Assembly (NCBI GenBank): GCA_032433765.1
Contig: JAVIAB010000059.1
Span: 62,672,178 to 62,736,177 of the forward strand
Length of the DNA: 64,000 nucleotides
Reading direction: 5' to 3'
From: Megaustenia siamemsis
Lineage: Eukaryota; Mollusca; Gastropoda; Stylommatophora; Ariophantidae
The position numbers and the translations under genes are program-made. The first letter of the stretch is position 1, and each line of letters starts with the position of its first letter. Of this stretch, positions 1-11,045 are shown piece by piece. The notes beneath the pieces are model-generated. The model was not told the origin of the DNA, did no database searches, and saw nothing but the letters and a program-made list of their open reading frames with translations.

Positions 1-200
1 TTTCTCAATTTTGAAGGCAAAAAAGGCAGGGGAAGTGGAAGCAATCATTACCGTGAAGATAACAACCATAAAGATAAGTGTTTTTGTAGGGGTGATGATG
101 TCCTTGACCTTCAGAGGGAGAGCTATACAAACACATCTCTCGAAGGTGACGAATGCGGTGATCCAGTTGGTGACCGTGAGGAGAAATGCGTTAGGGATTC
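1..200 (-). CDS. GPCR gene A, exon 3 (TM3-TM5 part, cut by window edge)
   Basis: Third coding exon of a rhodopsin-like receptor. On the minus strand it opens after a TTTTCAG acceptor (AG at 201-202) with two leading bases that complete a glycine codon from exon 2. It reads through TM3, the FERCVCIALPLKVKD segment (ERC where most family A receptors have DRY), the intracellular loop and the start of TM4, then leaves the window at base 1. It aligns throughout with the complete exons at 16230-16933 and 49825-50528 but is clearly more diverged (for example IALPL for ISLPM). No stop or frameshift is visible in the 200 nt. The family resembles molluscan chemosensory receptors; the ligand is unknown. 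Confidence 0.85.
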
Positions 201-327
201 CTGAAAATGTAGACAGATGATATTTTCTATATCAGATTAGGTAACAAGTAACGGTGTCTGAAAAATAAGATATAAGAAATGTGTGACTGTTTTAGATTGA
301 TTCATTAATTTATATGTTGTTTTAAGG

Positions 328-640
328 GGACTGGTTGGTCCCGAGGCAAGACGCCGGCCTCAAGACAGACAGGTTGTGGGTTCAAATATCTGCTGCACCA
401 ACTGGGAGTTTTATTTATTATTTGTCTCTGCGGCAACCACCCTTTGTCTCAACAGCGAGGCCCGACTTGAGACGTCAATTACTCATGGACGGAAAAATAT
501 ATGAGTACCTCAGAAGACGAAGTTATCTGCCTGTGTGGCGAGGGACCCCTCGGCTGCCAGGAAAAAAGGGATTAACATGCAAAATGCAGTTCCTAGTCTG
601 TAGTGACTTCGTCAGAGGTAAAAGCTGGCGAACACCAAGA
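328..640 (+). repeat. SINE2, tRNA-derived, copy 1
   Basis: Begins GGGGACTGGTTGGTCCCGAG and has a B-box-like GGTTCAAAT about 60 nt in, followed by a tRNA-unrelated body ending in AAAGCTGGCGAAC. The same roughly 310-nt unit occurs at 10709-11028 (minus), 11169-11490, 16984-17300 (minus), 55645-55938 (minus) and 61687-61962. The open frame across it is an accident of the repeat. Confidence 0.8.
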
Positions 641-660
641 AAAAAACATGTTTTAAGAAC

Positions 661-1647
661 GCCCCATATGTCCAATGATGGGTAAGTCGTTGAAGTTTAG
701 GAAGAACACCCCATATGTCCAATGATGGGTAAGTCGTTGAAGTTTAGGAAACCCCATATGTCCAATGATGGGTAAGTCGTTGAAGTTTAGGAAGGACACC
801 CCATATGTCCAATGATGGGTAAGTCGTTGAAGTTTAGGAAGAATGCCCCATATGTCCAATGATGGGTAAGTCGTTGAAGTTTAGGAAGAACACCCCATAT
901 GTCCAATGATGGGTAAGTCGTTGAAGTTTAGGAAGAACGCCCTATATGTCCAATGATGGGTAAGTCGTTGAAGTTTAGGAAGAACACCCCATATGTCCAA
1001 TGATGGGTAAGTCGTTGAAGTTTAGGAAGGACGCCCCATATGTCCAATGATGGGTAAGTCGTTGAAGTTTAGGAAGGACGCCCCATATGTCCAATGATGG
1101 GTAAGTCGTTGAAGTTTAGGAAGGACGCCCCATATGTCCAATGATGGGTAAGTCGTTGAAGTTTAGGAAGGACGCCCCATATGTCCAATGATGGGTAAGT
1201 CGTTGAAGTTTAGGAAGAACGCCCCATATGTCCAATGATGGGTAAGTCGTTGAAGTTTAGGAAGAACGCCCAATATGTCCAATGATGGGTAAGTCGTTGA
1301 AGTTTAGGAAGGACGCCCCATATGTCCAATGATGGGTAAGTCGTTGAAGTTTAGGAAGGACGCCCCATATGTCCAATGATGGGTAAGTCGTTGAAGTTTA
1401 GGAAGGACGCCCCATATGTCCAATGATGGGTAAGTCGTTGAAGTTTAGGAAGGACGCCCCATATGTCCAATGATGGGTAAGTCGTTGAAGTTTAGGAAGG
1501 ACGCCCCATATGTCCAATGATGGGTAAGTCGTTGAAGTTTAGGAAGGACGCCCCATATGTCCAATGATGGGTAAGTCGTTGAAGTTTAGGAAGAACGCCC
1601 CATATGTCCAATGATGGGTAAGTCGTTGAAGTTTAGGAAGGACGCCC
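661..1647. repeat. 47-bp minisatellite, 21 copies
   Basis: A near-perfect head-to-tail array. The core CCATATGTCCAATGATGGG is followed by TAAGTCGTTGAAGTTTAGGA and a short variable GA(A/G)(G)ACGC joint. I count 21 occurrences of the ATATGTCC core, nearly all 47 bp apart; one early unit has a short deletion. It starts directly after the 3' end of SINE2 copy 1. It lies in intron 2 of GPCR gene A. Short open frames through it are repeat artefacts. Confidence 0.95.
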
Positions 1648-1829
1648 GGAAATAAGTTACCTAGCAATTGCTACGGGAGAAGATAAAGCTATGGGGGGAC
1701 ACTCAGTCATATCATACAGGAAGGGTGAGCTCAACGGAGAATCATATCAGGGAAGAGCTATGTTACAACACTTGGAAAAATTCACAAATAATCAACACAC
1801 AAAAAAAAAGAACAGTAGATGGAACGAAG

Positions 1830-1917
1830 CAGGATCGAACCAGTATTCATCGGCACAGCGCCTCTTTGCCACGAGAACCAAACGATAGATCACAGAGCCA
1901 ACTCAGCTACCTAAGAA
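1830..1917 (-). repeat. tRNA-like SINE head (single copy)
   Basis: The minus strand reads TAGCTGAGTTGG, an exact A-box match, and about 60 nt later GGTTCGATCC, an exact B-box match. The spacing is that of a long-variable-arm tRNA or a tRNA-derived SINE promoter. The sequence between does not fold as a clean cloverleaf by eye, and an A-rich stretch follows (about 1800-1810). I treat it as a SINE head or tRNA pseudogene. The rest of 1650-2285 shows nothing recognisable. Confidence 0.55.
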
Positions 1918-2285
1918 GATAACTATCATTAGCGATGTCTTTCAAGCATGTGTACACATGACTATAGCATAGGTTTACTAACACGACTCGGAAATAAATT
2001 GATGTTCTTTGTTATTTTTTTCTGTTGTTGATTATTTGTGATTTAATTTTTTAGTGTTTTAAACATACCTCTTCCACTGAAATGATTCGCAGATTTATCG
2101 CCTAGAAAGTTTCCCTCCATAATAATATTTATTTATTATTAGCTGTTTCCTGGGCTCAACAGCCCTGGCCAGCACCTGGCTACCATTTGGTTGAACAACT
2201 TCTACGTCAAACTAAGATCTAGCCTGTCGAAGACGGAGTGTGTTAGCCACAAACTTGATTCAGGGCAAAATACAAGAAAGTCCTA

Positions 2286-2530
2286 GGGAGACGCGATAGC
2301 TCAGTCGTTAGTGAACTGGGCTACAAAGGACAAGAGGTAGGGTTCAATTCCAACCGACGACTTCCGGGTTCACCCACCCAGCCTTTAACGGGTACCGGAT
2401 TTTTTTCTGGGAAAATAAAGCGGTACGGGCATAATACCGACCACATTACTCCAAAAATCATGTGCCGAAGGTCTGTAAAATTTATGGTCACTAACACCAT
2501 ATTCCCTATACGCCACTTGGCGTGACGGGT
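2286..2530 (+). repeat. SINE1, tRNA-derived, copy 1
   Basis: SINE1 pattern: GGGAGCCGCGATAGCTCAG, an A-box region, then GGTTCGATCC (here GGTTCAATTCC), a body with GGGAAAGTAAAGCGGCACGG, CGACCACATTACCCCAAAAA and GCCACTTGGCGTGACGGG, ending near an (ACTTT)n tail. This copy has ACGCGATAGCTC at the head and lacks the tail. Confidence 0.85.
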
Positions 2531-2689
2531 GTATCTACAGACGAGTGTTGACCATGCGACCAGCTTATCTCGTGTCATGATGTTGGTCCAATCCATCTGC
2601 CATAATACAAGAGAAAGAGTCAAGATCGCTTAATGAAAAGTCTCTAACGCCGAAGATGAGAAGAAGGATTCAATATTGGTTTGTAGACC

Positions 2690-2850
2690 TGGACTCATAT
2701 TTAATATGCTTTTGGTTTGTAGAACTAAAATCACAATTCAAGTCCTGTTTGTTTGTAGAATTAAGCTCATAATTAATGTGTTGTTTGTATATAGAACTAA
2801 GCTCATAATTAATGTATCGCTTACCGTTAAATACCAAAAGTAAAAAGTTA
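2690..2850. repeat. Short imperfect tandem repeat, about 3 units
   Basis: The phrase TTTGTAGAA(T/C)TAA(G/A)CTCA(T)AATT recurs three to four times about 50 bp apart. It lies in AT-rich sequence (2534-3290) where I see nothing else. Confidence 0.6.
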
Positions 2851-3299
2851 AGCTCATGGAACGCATCTTATGATAGTGCTAAAGATATTAATATTATATA
2901 TTTTAAAGCTGATAATGGGTACATCTATTGACGACAATAAACAAAATAATAATGCACTTGTTGAATAGAATAATGCTGATAATGATAGTGTACACATCTA
3001 ATCAATTAATTAATTAATTAGCATGTGTTCAGAGGGTGGTTTAAGATCCACATGATACGGTATCTCGAAATAAATGTCATTGAAGTCTTGCTTTCATTCC
3101 AGCACAGGGGCAAATGTTAAAGGCCAGGAGTGATCTCTCAGTATTGAGGGTAACTGCAGCGCCGGACTGAGAACTGGATCTTCTTGTCCTCCTAGATCAT
3201 GGACTGGTATTGAGCATGAGCTTGTCATTTTAAATCTCAGCCGAGTGCCGGTTGAAAGACTAGAACGAATACAAAATGCGGCCATGCGTATTATACCTC

Positions 3300-3880
3300 T
3301 TCTTCCTCCTCTTTTCTTCCTTATCTGCCTTTCAGCGTCGAGGGGAGATATAATTTGCGGTCTTTTGCTCTTCTGTTCGCCTCTGCTGCTGTTATGTTTT
3401 CTAATGTTTCTAGTATTCCATCGACCCATCTTTTTCGTGGTCGACCCTTGGGTCTGGTGTTCTCACAACGTTTGTTGAAGGCTCGTTGTGATGTGTTTTG
3501 TTCTTTCTGCCTTGTAACTTGGCCAAAGCATTTTATCTGTTGTTTCCTTATATATTCTATGGCTGGGGCTATTCCTAGCTTTTTTCGCAGTTCTTCATGT
3601 CTGATCTTATCTCTCAGACTGTTTACTGTCATTCGTCTAACACATTTCATCTCTGTAGAGGTTATTTTTCTTATTGTTCTTGCATCTTGGGTCCAGGTCT
3701 GGCATTGGTAGCACAACGTTGGGATGAAGATTGTATTGTATAGTGCCTTTTTTGCCTCCAGAGTAATTTCCTTGTTGGACAATAGTGGTGATAACTGTCC
3801 GATGATTTGACAAGCTTTGTTGCATCTTGATTCTATCTCTGCTGTTTCAGAATTATCGTTTGTCACTGTCTAATACTTGG
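3300..3880 (-). mobile_element. LINE-A 3' fragment (copy A1)
   Basis: The minus strand encodes the C-terminal region that follows the reverse transcriptase of a LINE: TLCYQCQTWT, IRKITSTEMKCVRRM, ELRKKLGIAPAIEYI, then CFGQVTRQKEQN and RPKGRPRKRWVDGI. This Q/H-V-x-R followed by a GRPRKRW motif is typical of LINE ORF2 C-termini. The frame is open for 181 codons. Related copies are at 6745-9440, 13240-13500, 55384-56906 and 60474-61175. The following stretch 3880-4380 shows nothing I recognise. Confidence 0.8.
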
Positions 3881-4379
3881 ATGCCTTAAATATCACACCT
3901 TGCAGGTTGATGAGGTATCTCATCGATTTTCCCACCAACATGTCACAAACCCGCGCCTACCTCAGAGTCAGTGCTGATGTACAACATCCATTGTAGTATG
4001 AGATTGACAGAAGAAACTCAAAAGAGGGAAATCATGAACCTCTGAGAGCATTATTCAACAGATTTCTTCACAGGGGGACAAGCAACACAAAAGAGTGATT
4101 ACTTGTGCTTGTAGAGTGATCCTTGTCCTTATCTATTTGCATCATTTTTAACAGGGCATGCCGATAACAATACCCTATGGTCATGACGGCTAGTACAAGG
4201 GCACAGTCGGAACACATAGACCTTCACGGCCGGAGAGAAAAGAAGAACAGTAAAGGAGGAGAGCGGTGCTTTTGTTGTAAATAAAAGACGTTTGACCATA
4301 AAGATCGTGGTAGTAACTAAAACAACGGTCTGGCCAGAAACACAATCCTTTATTCAAGTATGTTCTGATTATCTCCAAC

Positions 4380-4875
4380 ATGTTCAGGAAAATGGGAAGG
4401 AGGTCGAGCTCGATGGCAGTGGTTTATGTTCCTAAGAATTCTGGACTGATTGGGAACATGTCCGCTTCTGAGCATTTGGGCCTGAAAGAAAACGAACGAG
4501 CTGACAGTTTTGCTAGAATAGTTCCCGTGGATAGCGGGAGTGTAATGGATCAGTCTGATGTTTTAAATGCCCTCAAGGAAACAATGCGAGTAAATAATTC
4601 CAACAATGATCAAGAATTTACTTGTGTCCAGACTTCACTAATATCAGGTCGAAAGTGGAGAAGACAGAAAAGAGCGATATTCTGGGAGATACAAATAGTA
4701 AAAATTAACACAGAATTGGGTACGTCATTCTCTACACACTGTGGGGCATTCTGGAAAGGAGATCTGAGTACTTATGGACGTGTTCGATGTGCACTGAGGA
4801 TTATCCATCGACTAAACTAAACCTAACTAAACTAAATTAAACTAAACTAAACTAAACTAAACTAAACTAAACTCA
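4380..4875 (+). mobile_element. LINE-D 3' end with RNase H remnant
   Basis: Encodes a degraded RNase H C-terminal motif (VYVPKNSG followed by ENERADSFAR, compare the GNERADRLA of the copy at 53935-54575) and the downstream GDLSTYGRVRCA. It ends in a (CTAAA)n microsatellite at 4811-4875, which looks like the element's 3' tail. Copies with the same order lie at 24175-24520 (minus) and 53935-54575. RNase H domains of this kind occur in I/R1-like LINE groups; the clade assignment is an inference. Confidence 0.7.
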
Positions 4876-5185
4876 TCATCATCAAGTACTGGGCCTACTG
4901 GCGTAGGTGATCATGTCTCTCCACAACCTTCGATCTCGGCAGCTATTTATCATTTCTGTTGTTGACATTCTGCCAAGTTATTCTCTTAAGCTGTCTGTTA
5001 TTTTTTTCTCTTTGCTTCCCTCTATCTCTTCGTCCCTCAATTTTTCCAGTTGTTACAATATATTCAAGTTGTTCTCTTCTCATTACATGGCCAAAAAATG
5101 ATGATTGTTTCTTCCTAATATTGGAAATTAGCTCTCTTTTTGCTTTGACCTCTCTCAGAACCTCTTCATTACTCTTCTTAGCTAA
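4873..5185 (-). mobile_element. LINE-B1 3' fragment
   Basis: Minus strand reads KSNEEVLREVKAKRELISNI, then SSFFGHVMRREQLEYIVTTG and a lysine/arginine-rich end, finishing at a CATCATCATC (TGATGATGA on the coding strand) tail. The same C-terminus occurs in at least ten places in this window. A short tail of TGATGA units instead of poly(A) fits RTE-like LINEs. It directly abuts the (CTAAA)n tail of the previous element. Confidence 0.8.
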
Positions 5186-5316
5186 ACTAAGGAGCCAGTA
5201 ATGGGGTGTGATAAACACTCCAAGGTGTCGACTGAAAGCTTTACAAGGAAGGAACACAACACAATACTGACGTATTTGCTACCATCTTTACCGCAGCAAT
5301 GAAATTATTTGCCTGT

Positions 5317-5405
5317 TCCCTAAACTAAATTAAAGTAAACTAAACTAAACTAAAGTAAACTAAACTAAACTAAAGTAAACTAAACTAAACTAAAGTAAAT
5401 TAAAT
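5317..5405. repeat. (CTAAA)n-type microsatellite
   Basis: Tandem CTAAA and TAAAGTAAAC units. It matches the tail of the LINE-D copy at 4811-4875 and may be the tail of a second, very short insertion. The stretch to 5600 is AT-rich with no recognisable feature. Confidence 0.8.
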
Positions 5406-5601
5406 GACACTTAAAACTAATGATAGTGTGGCTGATAAAGTGAACAATGATAATAATTGTAATAAAACTCATGATAATAATAAATCTCGAAATAAAATAA
5501 ATGTTTAAGATAACAATGGTGCTAATGTCAACGGTTTTGATAATGGCACTGGTGGTAATCCTTAACATAACAATAATAATATGTCACATGAAGGGTGTAA
5601 C

Positions 5602-6120
5602 TTATCATCATCAAGTACTGGGCCTGCTGGCGTGGATGATCATGTCTCTCCACAACTTTAATCTCGGCAGCTATTTATCATTTCTGTTGTTTACCTTCTG
5701 CCAAGCCATTCTCTTAAACTATCTGTTATTTTCTTTCTTTGTTTCCCTCTTTCTCTTCGTCCCTCAATGTTTCCAGTTGTTACAATATATTCCAGTTGTT
5801 CTCTTCTCATTACATAGACAAAAAATGAGGATTGTTTCTTCCTAATATTGGAAATTAGCTCTCTTTTTGCTTTGACCTCTCTCAGAACCTCTTCATTACT
5901 CTTCTTAGCTGTCCATGGTACTCTCAACATTCTTCTGTAAAACCACATTTCTACAGACTCCAGAGATTTTCATGTCTGTTGTCCTATTGTCCATGATTCG
6001 CATGCACATGTTAAGACTGGCTCTACATAACATTTAAGAACTCTTTTCATGTTTCTATTGTCAAAAATGGATTGCATAGTATCCTCCTCATTTTTTTGGA
6101 AAGCTGCTTTCCAAACTATG
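5602..6120 (-). mobile_element. LINE-B1 3' fragment
   Basis: Minus strand carries the LINE-B1 C-terminus: remnants of the SLESVEMWFYRRMLR segment, VPWTAKKSNEEVLREVKAK, then the SSFFVYVMRREQLEY region (GHVMRR is damaged to VYVMRR) and a TGATGATGA-type end at about 5602. It is 5'-truncated and has lost its frame upstream. It lies in intron 2 of GPCR gene A, just downstream of exon 2. Confidence 0.8.
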
Positions 6121-6174
6121 GTGTAACTATGTTTGCTATAATGTCGTGATGTTGCTAGTGGTACGGCAGCCTAC

Positions 6175-6331
6175 CTCCTGTTACATACTGAACTTGTTTA
6201 GGATCAAACTGCAGATCACAATTTTGAAACAGCGGGTTATAGCAGACGCTTTTCCATAATAGAAATAGAAGATTTCCAAGATCGGTCGTGGCAAGCCCAC
6301 ACAGGCTGATGTTGACGCTCTCGTTGAAGCC
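6175..6331 (-). CDS. GPCR gene A, exon 2 (TM2)
   Basis: Exon of 157 nt between an acceptor CCATTCAG (AG at 6332-6333) and a donor GTAGGC (GT at 6173-6174). It encodes GFNESVNISLCGLATTDLGN and continues through a WKSVCYNPLF extracellular loop to QYVTG, the start of TM3. LATTDL is the TM2 LAxxD motif that holds the conserved sodium-site aspartate. Length and phases (0 in, 1 out) are identical to the exons at 21384-21540 and 57868-58024. No disabling change is seen. Confidence 0.88.
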
Positions 6332-6467
6332 CTGAATGGAATGTTAAAAAATACGTTTTTTTGTTATAGTTTTCTAACAGAAACTAAAACGGGAAGAACA
6401 TTTCAAATATTTATTTCTATATAGTGATTTTCATGTCAGTTGTCCTATATATATATATATATGTATA

Positions 6468-6722
6468 GGGAGCCGCGATAGCTCAGTGGTTAGTGATCAG
6501 GGCTACAAAGGACAAGAGGTAGGGTTCGATCTAAAAGACGGTTTCCGGTTCACCCGGCCTTTAATGAGTACCGGATTTTTTTCTGGGAAAGTAAAGCGGC
6601 ACGGGCGTAATACCGACCACATTACCCCAAAAATCATGTGCCGAAGGTCTGTAAAATTTATGGTCACCATATTGCCTATACGCCACTTGGCGTGACGGGG
6701 GCACATTACTTTCTTTACTTTA
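6468..6722 (+). repeat. SINE1 copy 2
   Basis: Full-length copy with an intact GGGAGCCGCGATAGCTCAG head, a GGTTCGATC B box and a CACTTGGCGTGACGGGG end with a CTTTACTTT tail. It sits in intron 1 of GPCR gene A, between an AT dinucleotide run and the 3' end of LINE-A2. Confidence 0.9.
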
Positions 6723-6744
6723 TATATATATTTATTTTTTTTTC

Positions 6745-9440
6745 CCCCCTTCCTTAGTTATCTTTCAGTGTCCTGAGAGATTTAATTTGAGGTCTTTTAT
6801 TCTTCTGTTCACCTCTACTGCTGTTATGTTTGCTAGTGTTTCTAATATTCCGTAAATGCATCCTTTTCCTGGTGAGCCCTTGGGTCTGGTGTTTACGGAT
6901 CGTTTATTGAAGGATCATTGTGTTTCTTTTTTATCGTTCTGCCTTATCACGTCACCAAACCATTAATCTCGGTGGTAGTTACTGTTATTATTGTTGCTGC
7001 ATCTAGGGTCCAGGACTGGCATTGCTAGCACAACGTTGGAATTAATATTGTATCGTAGAGTCTCCGTTTTGCCTCTAGAGTTATTTGCTTTTTGGACAAT
7101 AGTGGTGATAGCTGTGCAATGATTTCACAAGTTTTGTTGCATCTTGAGCATCTTTCTGCTGTTTGTGAATTGTCGTTTGTCAGTAAACTTTGTAGATATT
7201 TAAATTCGTCGACTTGTTTTAGTTATCTGCAGTCTATAGTTATGTTAGTATTCTGTTTCTCCTTTGCTATATTCATGATTTCTGTTTCGTTCATGTTGAG
7301 TTTCATGTTGTATTTTGTGTCTGTGTTGTTGAGTATATTTAAGTTTTCTTGTAGGTTTTCTATTTTTCCATGTATTAGTGCCCAATCATGTGCAAAAAAA
7401 AAAATTAATAAAAAAATAAAGCCCCCTGATCTACTCTGTTTTTAATGGGGTCACTAATTTGCATGTATAGTACAAGTATGTAAACAAAAATAAGTATGGG
7501 GATAGTACGCACCCCTATCTTACACCTGATCTAACTTCAAAGTGGTCTGTGTAACCTGCCGCCGTTCTGACTGTGCAATTGCTGTTTATGTAGAGACTTT
7601 TAATTAGTTTGGTTAGATGTTGACCTACACCATATGTTGTTAGTATCTCCCACAGTTGTTCTCTCTTTACTCGGTCGCATGCTTTTTCCTGGTCAATGAA
7701 AGCTATGTACACATTTTGATTGTTTTCTGTCGTCTAATACTTTTTCCTGCACAGTGAAAGCTATGTACACATTTTAATTGTTTTCTGTCGTCTAATGTTT
7801 TTTTCCTGGACAACGAAAGCTATGTACACATTTTAATTGTTTTCTGTCGTCTAATGTTTTTTTCCTGGACAACGAAAGTTATGTACACATTTTAATTGTT
7901 TTCGGTAGTCTGTTTTGCTCGCTGGTTTAAGGTAAATAGAGCGTCAGTACATTCTCTGTTTTTCCCATTAATGAATCGCTACATAGCTTGTGTGCATACT
8001 TTTCTCCCGTGGGTGAGAAGTGCATGTCTCTATATTGATTGCAGTCTCTCATGCTGCCATTCTTCTTTTTTTCCCATACTGAAACAATCATTTCCTGTTG
8101 CCAGTCTTCTGCAGCTTTTTGTTTGTGTCATGCTGCACTGAATATTCTGTGCAGCCATGTATCTCATGTTTCTTCTGCTGCTGGTATTATTTCTGCTGGT
8201 ATGCTATATATCCCCAGTACTTTATTTCGTGGTTCATATTTGATTACTTCTTTGATTCTACTTTCACGATGTTGGGTTCAGTGTTTGTGCATTCTTGCAT
8301 GGTTTTTGTTGTTTGAGTTGGTGCTATGTTAAATAAATCTTCAAAATATTCTTTCCCTCTCTGTTGCATTTGTTGGTTATTTGTTATTGGTTGCTCGTCT
8401 TTGTCATTTATAAGTTAAGTGGTATTGGGGTTTTCATTTTTCACTCTTGTTGTTTTTACTGCTTTGTAGAAGTCTTTTGTGGCTGTCTTGAAGTTCCTGC
8501 TCATCTTTTGTCCGAATTCTGTCCAGGTGTTTTGTTTAGCTTCGTTGATCAATATTTTTACTTTTTTTTCCCCAACTATGACATATTTTCCATATTTTTC
8601 TTGGTTTTTCTTATCTCTCCAATTTTTAAACAGTTTCTTTTTTTCTCTAATTGCTTCGTTCCACCACGGGATGCTCTTTTCTCCTTCTTTTTTCCTTAGG
8701 TTTGTTCCATATACTGTTCTTGAAATGCTGGTTATTGTTTTCTTAAACTGTTTCCACACGTCTTCTACTGTGCTTACTTTGTTAGGGAGTTTCTTGAATT
8801 TCTCTACTAGCTTATCTTTTAGAGTTTTTTAAATCTTCATTCTTGATCTTTTAATTGTTTTATTTTTATTGTCTGTTCATTCTGCTTCTTTTGTTTGTAT
8901 TTGTATTTTCTCTTTGTTTTTGACTGAGTGTAATAATAACTATTTTATGGTCCGTGTCATCTGTGATATGCTATCGGAAACTCTTTTCTTGTTAGTATAA
9001 AATCTACATGACGTCTACATGTAGTGTCATTCAACTGGTACAAAGTGTATATTTGCCACTCTCTGTGTTTGAAGAATGTGTTGCTGATAAGCAAATCATT
9101 TTGATTACATAATTCCAGCAGTCTGCTTCCATTTTCATTTATTTCAGCTGTCTTATCGCCAAAGGGTCCCAGGATATTTCTGCTCTCTCTGTTGCATTTC
9201 CCAAGCCTTCCATTAAAATCTCCAATCACTAACATGTCGTCGCTTTCAGCAGTCTTGTTGAGAATTTCATTCATTATCTCAGAATTTGTGTCTGTCTTTC
9301 TCATTGTTCTTATATGGTGCATACGTATGTATAGATTGTTTTTCTGTTGTCTTCTAGTAGACTGGTTGTGGTTATAATTTCTGAGTAGTATTTTATTTCT
9401 AGAATATTCTCTGAGTTTATATATATATACATATATATTT
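6745..9440 (-). mobile_element. LINE-A near-complete body (copy A2): endonuclease and reverse transcriptase remnants
   Basis: Longest LINE-A copy, filling most of intron 1 of GPCR gene A. Read on the minus strand: an apurinic-type endonuclease segment near 9000-9260 (MLVIGDFNGRLG, then LLELCNQNDLLISNTFFKHR), a linker near 8415-8759 (SIPWWNEAIREKKKLFKNWR, typical between EN and RT), RT fragments near 7515-7712 (IAFIDQEKACDRVKREQLWE, then FEVRSGVR), and the shared 3' region down to about 6745. Frames are broken many times, so it is dead. A local tandem duplication disturbs the RT part (7686-7906). Confidence 0.8.
7686..7906. repeat. About 60-bp tandem duplication inside LINE-A2, 3.5 copies
   Basis: The segment CAATGAAAGCTATGTACACA followed by TTTTAATTGTTTTCTGTCGTC and TAATGTTTTTTTCCTGG recurs at roughly 60-bp spacing. 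It copies the RT segment IAFIDQEKACDR out of register, so it arose after the element was inactive. Confidence 0.75.
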
Positions 9441-9556
9441 ACATACACACCACACACAGGAACGGTTGTATATGAACCAACCAATCCGTATAGATTCTGG
9501 TTTATTGAAATCATCATCAATAATCAATAATCAACCTGGAACAATTATTGAATTAC

Positions 9557-9742
9557 CTGTTTATAGAAGATGATAATGTTGATGACATTAGCTGTTGATC
9601 CAAACAGACTGACCACTCCATTAATTGCTACAAAAAATATAACCTCCATTAACTGACGTACTTCCTTGTTGACCAAAGGATCGTTATGTAGAGGATTCTC
9701 CAGCGAGAGTTCCCTGCTCCTAGCGATGTTTTCGGACATCAT
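9557..9742 (-). CDS. GPCR gene A, exon 1 (N-terminus and TM1)
   Basis: Starts at a double methionine (ATG at 9742) and gives 62 codons, ending at a donor CAG|GTAATT (GT at 9555-9556) in phase 0. The extracellular N-terminus is about 33 residues, with no signal peptide; TM1 reads VAINGVVSLFGSTANVINII, which contains the family A TM1 asparagine, followed by FYKQ. Joined in phase to exon 2 (6175-6331) it gives the KQ-GF junction also seen in gene B. The open frame continues upstream of the double Met, so a longer start is possible, but a methionine at this position gives a length near that of gene B. Confidence 0.8.
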
Positions 9743-9854
9743 ATATGTTTCTTTTGTGTTTGTTGTTTTAAAAGGATGTGGCCAATGCTTCAATATAATT
9801 TCAGTCACACACAGTTCTGCTAGGGCCTCTATGAATTCATTTATTTTTATACTA

Positions 9855-10325
9855 ACAGTTAGTATAGTTAATATTTTAAATATTCTTGATACTATTTCTA
9901 TCATTAATGCTCTTAATATGGTTAATATTGTTAATAGTGTATATACTGTTACTATAGGTAATATTGTAAATAATGTTACTATAGTTAATATTGTAAATAC
10001 TGTAAATACTGTTACTATTGTTAATATTGTAAATACTGTTACGATAGTTAATATTGTAAATACTGTTACTGTAGTTAATATTCTAAATGCTTTTACTATA
10101 GTTAATATTGTAAATGATGTTAATATAGTTAATATTGTTAATATTGTAACTGTTGCTATAGTTAATATTGTTAATACTAATAATATAGTTAATATTGTTA
10201 ATATTGTAACTGTTGCTATAGTTAATATTATAAATACTGATACTATAGTTAATATTCTAAATACTGTTACTATAGTTAATATTGTTAATACTGTTAATAT
10301 AGTTAATATTGCTATATTGATTGTT
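9855..10325. repeat. AT-rich degenerate tandem repeat (9-nt based)
   Basis: Built from GTTAATATTGTAAATACTGT and ACTATAGTTAATATTG-like units in 9-, 18- and 27-nt multiples, so that one frame stays open as a run of TIVNIVNTV-like peptide. The low complexity shows it is a minisatellite, not a gene. It lies just upstream of exon 1 of GPCR gene A. Confidence 0.85.
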
Positions 10326-10708
10326 CCTATTTAGAAGATGATCATCATTTGTTATAATATCAGGACTAAAGTGATGATATAAGATCGTGCTATGATACAC
10401 TTATGTAACTACAGGGCAAAGTTTCGACACTAAGTGGTCAGTCTGGGTACAACAACATTGGTAATGAACGTGCTGGTCCAAAAGTCGCAGATATCACGGT
10501 TTGCTTTACCTACGACACAATTACGCCCACTTAAGAGAAGACGACGAAGAGAACTATATCTTTACGGCAATTTCCTATAGCTGGGGTCACTCGGTTAGAC
10601 TTAATAGGACTGGAGAATAAATGTCACTTGTCCAGTGCAGTCACTGCGAGGGTGTTCGGGTCTGCGTTTTTATTTCAACTCCGATTACAAAAATAAAACT
10701 TTTTTTTT

Positions 10709-11028
10709 TCGTACGCCAGCTTTTACCTCTGACGAAGTCCATAGAGATTAGGAACTGAATTGTGTGTGTTAATCCATTTTTCCCTGGCAGCCGTGTGCAC
10801 AGGGGTCCCTCACCACACGGGCAGATAACTCCGTCTTCGGAGGTACTCATATTTTTTTCCGTCGATGAGTAATTGACGATTCAAGCCGGGCCTCGTTGCT
10901 GAGACCAGGGCTGGTTGCCGCAGAGAGAAACCAAAGATACAAATTCCCACTGGGGGGAGCCGGGATTTGAATCCACAACCTCTCTGTCACGAGTCTGGCG
11001 TCTTGCCTCGAGACCAACCAGTTCCCCC
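10709..11028 (-). repeat. SINE2 copy 2
   Basis: Minus-strand copy from the ACGCCAGCTTTTACCTC end at 10709 to a run of C at the head. Contains GTGTGCACAGGGGTCCCTCA and the tRNA-like region around 10965-11028. The preceding 10330-10700 shows nothing recognisable. Confidence 0.85.
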
Positions 11029-11045
11029 CCCCCCCCATAAAAAAT

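Noticed and set aside
661..1647. CRISPR array
   Set aside because: Units are contiguous 47-bp copies with no unique spacers, and the genome is animal.
2286..2360. Functional tRNA genes at SINE1 and SINE2 heads
   Set aside because: A and B boxes are present but stems do not pair as a cloverleaf, and each head is followed by the same non-tRNA body in all copies.
9666..10334. 222-codon TIVNIVNTV-rich frame as a gene
   Set aside because: Low-complexity AT-rich repeat; the frame is on the strand opposite to GPCR exon 1 and overlaps it.
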